64,000 nt of DNA, from NCBI RefSeq assembly GCF_030253575.1, contig NC_080563.1, forward strand, positions 14,837,001 through 14,901,000, written 5' to 3'. The DNA comes from Rhododendron vialii. Its lineage: Eukaryota > Streptophyta > Magnoliopsida > Ericales > Ericaceae. Below are positions 59,692 to 64,000 of the stretch, piece after piece (the stretch's first letter is position 1; each line of letters opens with the position of its first letter). The notes below the pieces were generated by a model that was given only the letters and a program-made list of their open reading frames with translations, did no database searches and was not told the origin of the DNA. The position numbers and the translations under genes are program-made.

Positions 59692-62521
59692 GTTTGTAAT
59701 GAGTGGGCTATGCATGCTGCTTTTGCTTTGTCATTAAGTGGAATCTAAGTCACATTACTAGCTCAACATACCCACTGTTCTCACACTGAAATTGCGGGGG
59801 TGACGAATTGAAGGAGAATTCGGATTCGATGCAAGACCTGAGTTATGTCTATGCGCGAAGTTGAAAACAAAAGCGGTTTTTAGTTGCTAGAAGCACATCT
59901 GTCAAACTCCCCTGGGCAAAACTCAAACCACACAGCTTTGATGAGGACAGCTTGCACAAGCAACGTGGGCAACAGTAGGATTTTTATAGATTGAAAGACT
60001 CTTTAGCCTCTAACTATTGAACGACGTGGGGCTAGAAGATTAAGGACAAAATGGCCAACTGCTGATGATTTTCCTTTCAAACAGTGAGATCTAGATTCTA
60101 AGAAAGATAAAGTGTACATCTACATATATACACGTTTTACGATGCTCTCACTCTCAAAATACTTTCATAAACCATGCTCTTGCACCTTCGCGCTTTCGCA
60201 TCCATACTCACTCCCACGTTATGTGGCCTAGGTAAGAATGTAGGAAGTCCTTTATGCCTGCCTAGTGTATGCATATCCGCTGGAATAAGGAGTGTGACGT
60301 CACAGAGTTTGTTTATGCGACCTGTCTGGATAGGCATCTCCACTGAACACGGGCTTTTTTCCAGAATGTGGAGAATGAGTCGTTTTTGGGTAGCGGGGTT
60401 CATGCTGACCTTTTTGTATTCTTTCAGCGTTCTTTGCTTTTAACTTTTGGAGAGCATGGAGAAAGCACGCCAATAGTTGTGGTCTTGCACACCACTTATA
60501 CAGTGTATGCAGAGGAAAAAAAAGCTCAAACAAAGTGATGCATCCCTCCGTAGTACTTGGAATACCTAGTACCATATGCTGATCCAGACTTGGTTCAAAT
60601 CGGATATTAGTTTTTTTGTTTATTGGTTCAAACTTGATGATTTGTTCTCTTGAAAATGGCATTTGAAGAGAGCAAATCAATGTGGCTAAATAATGAGGCA
60701 GTATTGTAGGATCTGACTTTTCATTGGAAGGGGAAACTGGCTTGGAATGAACCTCCATGTGAGAGAATTATGTGAAGTTTGGTTTGCTTAGCAGCCTAAG
60801 ATCTATCATTTTTCTTTTCCAATGCTTTCTTTTCAGTCACACTATTTTTTAGTCTGTATTCGAAAGAACAGATAAGGTGAAATCTGATTGACCTCTATAC
60901 AAAATTTGTATATGTATTCGAATGCTAAGATTATTAGATAATAAGATTCGGAGAAGTGTAGTATGTGAAGTGATTTGGTTGACATAGTGGGAAAACAATG
61001 GTAGAGTCTTTGTAGACGAGGAAGAAGACTTTGATAGGCTTTGTGATAAGATTTTCTATTTGACATCATTTTGGGCTTCATTTCTCCTCACATTGAGGGA
61101 ATTCCATTCCAGGTATCATTAATTTGATTTTAACCTCGTCCATGTTTAGATGCATGTATTCTATCAGGAGAATGCGGTTTTGGTTAAAGAGCAAGATTTC
61201 TACCACCTCAGATGAGATCTGATTCTTTTCCTGTGACGTTCGCTCTATCAATCACTAGCTTACCAATCTCGCTACCAGCTATATGCAAAGCCTGAAGGAT
61301 GTTAGACCTGTAGCTGATCGGCATTTGCTTTTCATGCATGTCTTACTGGTACCAGTGAATAGATCCTTTGGACTAGCACTATTGCTTGGTTAGCAACCTG
61401 ATATGGACTCTTCCAAATGTATAAAGTACTTATGTCAGGCATTCAACACTCGGATAAGGGTATGGATCCGTGTCTGACATATTTGGATGGACATTCATCT
61501 AGCCAGCATATTTTATAATTCAAAGTTTGTCCTGAAATAGGGACAAACCTCCTGCATTGTGCATAAAATGCTGAGGCACATTGTAGACGCCATTCACTGA
61601 GAAAATGACAGATCTGTACTAAGGAATATGATTATTTTGCCGTGTCCCCGTGTACAAGCTATATAACATATTTGTAGCGAATTATATTGATATCTTGGCG
61701 TGTCCCCGTGTCACTGAGATGCAATTAGATGAATCTAACACTAAGACACATACCACCCAACACTGGTTGAAGGCAATCAAGTTATTAGTGTTGTTTGAGT
61801 AAGTATATTGGTTATTTTAGCTTATTTAACGTACTTCAAATTGATTGGAAGTAGTGGTAGGCCCTTATTTTGTTACAATAGTAGGTTCTGACAGAGGTTC
61901 ACTTCCAGTTTGTGCCTTGTGGTTGGTGGAAGGCCTGGATTAATTTTGCTTATGAACCTTGGGTACAGATCCAAAAAAACCTTGGGTAGGAGAAGTCCTC
62001 TACATTTGGTTTGCTGCTGTGGGGGAATCATGATTTTGGTTTAGGGGGTGTCACAATTTTAACAAGTTCGAGTCATGAGAAAAAGTTAAAATGTAGCACT
62101 AAAAATCCTAAGAAAAAATACAAATGGTTTTGATTCAAGCTTCGCAGAAGTATATATAAAAAGACAGAAAAATAAATTTTTTAAAACACAACCACCTAGC
62201 AAAATAAAACTGGACAGTCTTTTAAGTCATGAAACATTGGCTATGAACATGCAGTAAATCTAAATTCAACATAATAGAAATTCTGAACTTATTTGATTAG
62301 AATCCAAATAAAAAGCCCCACTTATTAGGTTAGACCCTAAATCAAAACGTTACAGGTTTACTGAAATTATTAAAAATTTAAATTGAGTTTGAGCCTTGTA
62401 TGGGATGTGTCAATATAGCTTAGGGCATTTGTGTGTAGATATGCCAAACATGTGGAGGCAAAAACAAGGGGTGCCTGGCACCCCAACCATTACGGTGTGT
62501 CTGCCCCTGGCTTTGTGGGAT

Positions 62522-63485
62522 GGGTCCAGATCTTCTGTCAATATCTTCCCTCTAAAGATCTTGTCAACCTTTTAATAAGACCAGAACACTTCTTTAATGA
62601 GGTTATCTAAGGGTTAAACTGCGGCCACGTCGCCAATTGTAAGAGATAATGGCGACAAAGTTGTTTTCATGTAAGGAAACTTAAAACGGTAGGAGCTCCC
62701 ATTTCTCTCTCTCTCTCTCTCTCTTACGCTATTTTCAAGAGCATAGAGCCCCCTCTGCCTTCTTTCTCTCTCCATCATCTCATTCTCTGGAGTCTTTCGA
62801 TGAGACAATCATCGGCGGCCGTTAGATGGCTCAAAAATGAGGTGGTGGTGGTTATGATTTGGAAACGTGTTAGTACCCACAATATTTGATGGTGAGCCAC
62901 TGCTAGCAAACCATTCAACGGCAGCGGTTTTCGTTGTTTTTGTCGGTTGGGTTCATTTTTAACTCTCTTTCCTCTCTCTGCTCTACATCTTCCCATGGAA
63001 TTAACCATGAATGTATTAGTATTGGACTATAGAAGACTTAGAAGTAGTGTCGATAACAATAACCGAGATTGTATTGACATAAAACATCATTTTTTCCCTG
63101 TATTTTCTTCCCAACACTTACAATTCTCAAGAAAATGAAGTGCGGGATCCTGTTTCACTGGCACTGATTTTGGATGATAGATCATTACTGAAAGTGGAGA
63201 GGAACGACAGTGGATAAAGAGGTGGTGATGTCCGCTGATTCAACTTTTCCCTTGTGATCTGCTATTCAACTGGTTCAGCTTGATAAACTATAGTGAGAGA
63301 GAGAGCTAGTGGGCCCTTTGCGGTGGGGTAAAATTTGATTTTGTGGTACCCCCAAAACGTAGTCGTCGTTCCATTTATCTGCTAGAACTCAGGACGTGGC
63401 TGCATAGTAGTCTTGAGATAACCTCATTAATGAGGTGTCTTGCTCATGTTAAAAGATGGACAAGCTATTGGGAGCGGACCCGAAT
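62522..63485. mobile_element. Long inverted-repeat (Mutator-like) element
   Basis: About 100 bp at each end pair imperfectly. TTAATGAGGTTATCT near 62593 faces AGATAACCTCATTAA near 63415, and GGGTCC at the left faces GGACCC at the right. GCxGCCACGTC is present in both arms. The ends are approximate and no target duplication was proven. The interior has a (CT)n run at 62706-62724 and no transposase. Confidence 0.55.
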
Positions 63486-63593
63486 CCTTCTGGGATGGTG
63501 TAAAGGATACTGATAACTAGCTGGTAATTGAGATCAAGCTCATGTTTTGGGTAATGTAAAGTAGATTGACGTAAAAGTAGGCGGCCTCTCAGG

Positions 63594-64000
63594 CACGGAG
63601 CTAGAAATTAGCCAGTGGGGTCATTAGAAATCAAGCATTATTATCTTTCCTAATATTGGAAACATAATTGGTATTAACAGTTGTAAATAGAAATCATATA
63701 CACATTGAGAAGATATAAAATTGATTTAAAACAACACTTCATGATTTTTCAAATTTCACGAAAGCTGCATGAAAGGGTCATTTGTCATGCAAAAAATAAA
63801 GATATTTTTTTTTAATAAACCTGGAAGGTATCGTGACTTCTTCAAATTTGTATAGTAGTAACATTTTCTTTTAGTAGCTTGTTGGAACGCTGGGGGCAAT
63901 TCTATACTTAATTATTGGTTGGAAATTGGAATAATATCACTATTTTAATTGGTCAAATGAAGTAATTAAGTTACAAAGCTCTAGCAACAATGGGGATTTT
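63594..64000. mobile_element. Possible hAT-like element start, cut by the window end
   Basis: CAGGCACGGAGCTAGAAATT at about 63594 resembles the CAGxGGCGGAGC start of the hAT elements elsewhere in this window. The right end is not visible. Confidence 0.3.

Larger units (their letters stand above)
59692..64000 (+). other. AHL intron 3 (partial) or 3' flank
   Basis: No AHL exon was recognised here. The stretch holds AT-rich non-coding sequence, the inverted-repeat element at 62522-63485 and a possible hAT start near 63594. If the gene is intact, this is one large intron continuing past the window. Confidence 0.5.

Noticed and set aside
1..64000. CRISPR arrays, operons, ribosome binding sites or phage features
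   Set aside because: Intron-split plant genes and plant transposons show this is eukaryotic nuclear DNA; the direct repeats seen are tandem duplications or microsatellites.
1..64000. tRNA or rRNA genes
   Set aside because: No cloverleaf with A and B boxes or rRNA core sequence was recognised by eye; a covariance-model scan would be needed to exclude them fully.

Overview
The window reads as nuclear DNA of a flowering plant, most likely a eudicot. It is AT-rich, genes are split by GT-AG introns of 0.1 to 4.9 kb, and the recognisable genes are plant families (AP-2 mu adaptin, AT-hook AHL protein, LEA group-1, ferredoxin C2, HAIKU1-like VQ protein, F-box/FBD/LRR). The spacers are packed with small transposable elements: hAT, Mutator-type, Stowaway, Tourist, fold-back elements, LTR fragments and possibly Helitrons. 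The species cannot be fixed from the sequence alone.

Layout. 1-2599: 3' part of a dead hAT transposase element. 2760-6690: two adjacent reverse-strand copies of a degenerate Hsp70-like gene, separated by a perfect 208-bp tandem duplication. 6858-7839: non-autonomous hAT element with 8-bp target duplication. 8731-9100: reverse-strand ferredoxin C2 remnant, frameshifted and cut off at the cluster-binding loop. 11705-12933: intact two-exon LEA_1 gene with a fold-back element in its intron. 15008-15864: fold-back element containing a Mutator-type element. 16875-17054: truncated HAIKU1-like VQ gene. 17684-18166: 160-residue basic plant protein of unknown function. 19290-28181: cluster of three F-box/FBD/LRR copies mixed with a third Hsp70-like copy, with signs of inversion. 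28182-37715: gene-poor, transposon-rich spacer with a copia-type LTR fragment, a Stowaway element, two adjacent Mutator-type fold-backs and a gene-fragment-carrying Mutator-like element split by a solo LTR. 37716-43082: reverse-strand two-exon conserved gene whose 4.9-kb intron holds several elements. 46635-56326: complete 13-exon AP2M gene (438 codons). 58042 to the window end: first three exons of an AHL gene that continues outside.

The genes do not form an operon or pathway. Two microsynteny signals stand out from memory of Arabidopsis: AP2M beside an AHL gene (At5g46630/At5g46640), and ferredoxin C2 beside a group-1 LEA gene (At1g32550/At1g32560) with a HAIKU1-type VQ gene nearby. Both would tie this contig to conserved angiosperm gene order and should be checked.

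No convincing wholly new system was found. The best candidates for novelty are the Hsp70-like family, whose phosphate loop is degenerate and which carries an unfamiliar C-P-x-C exon, and several well-bounded nested transposon structures whose target duplications can be read directly.
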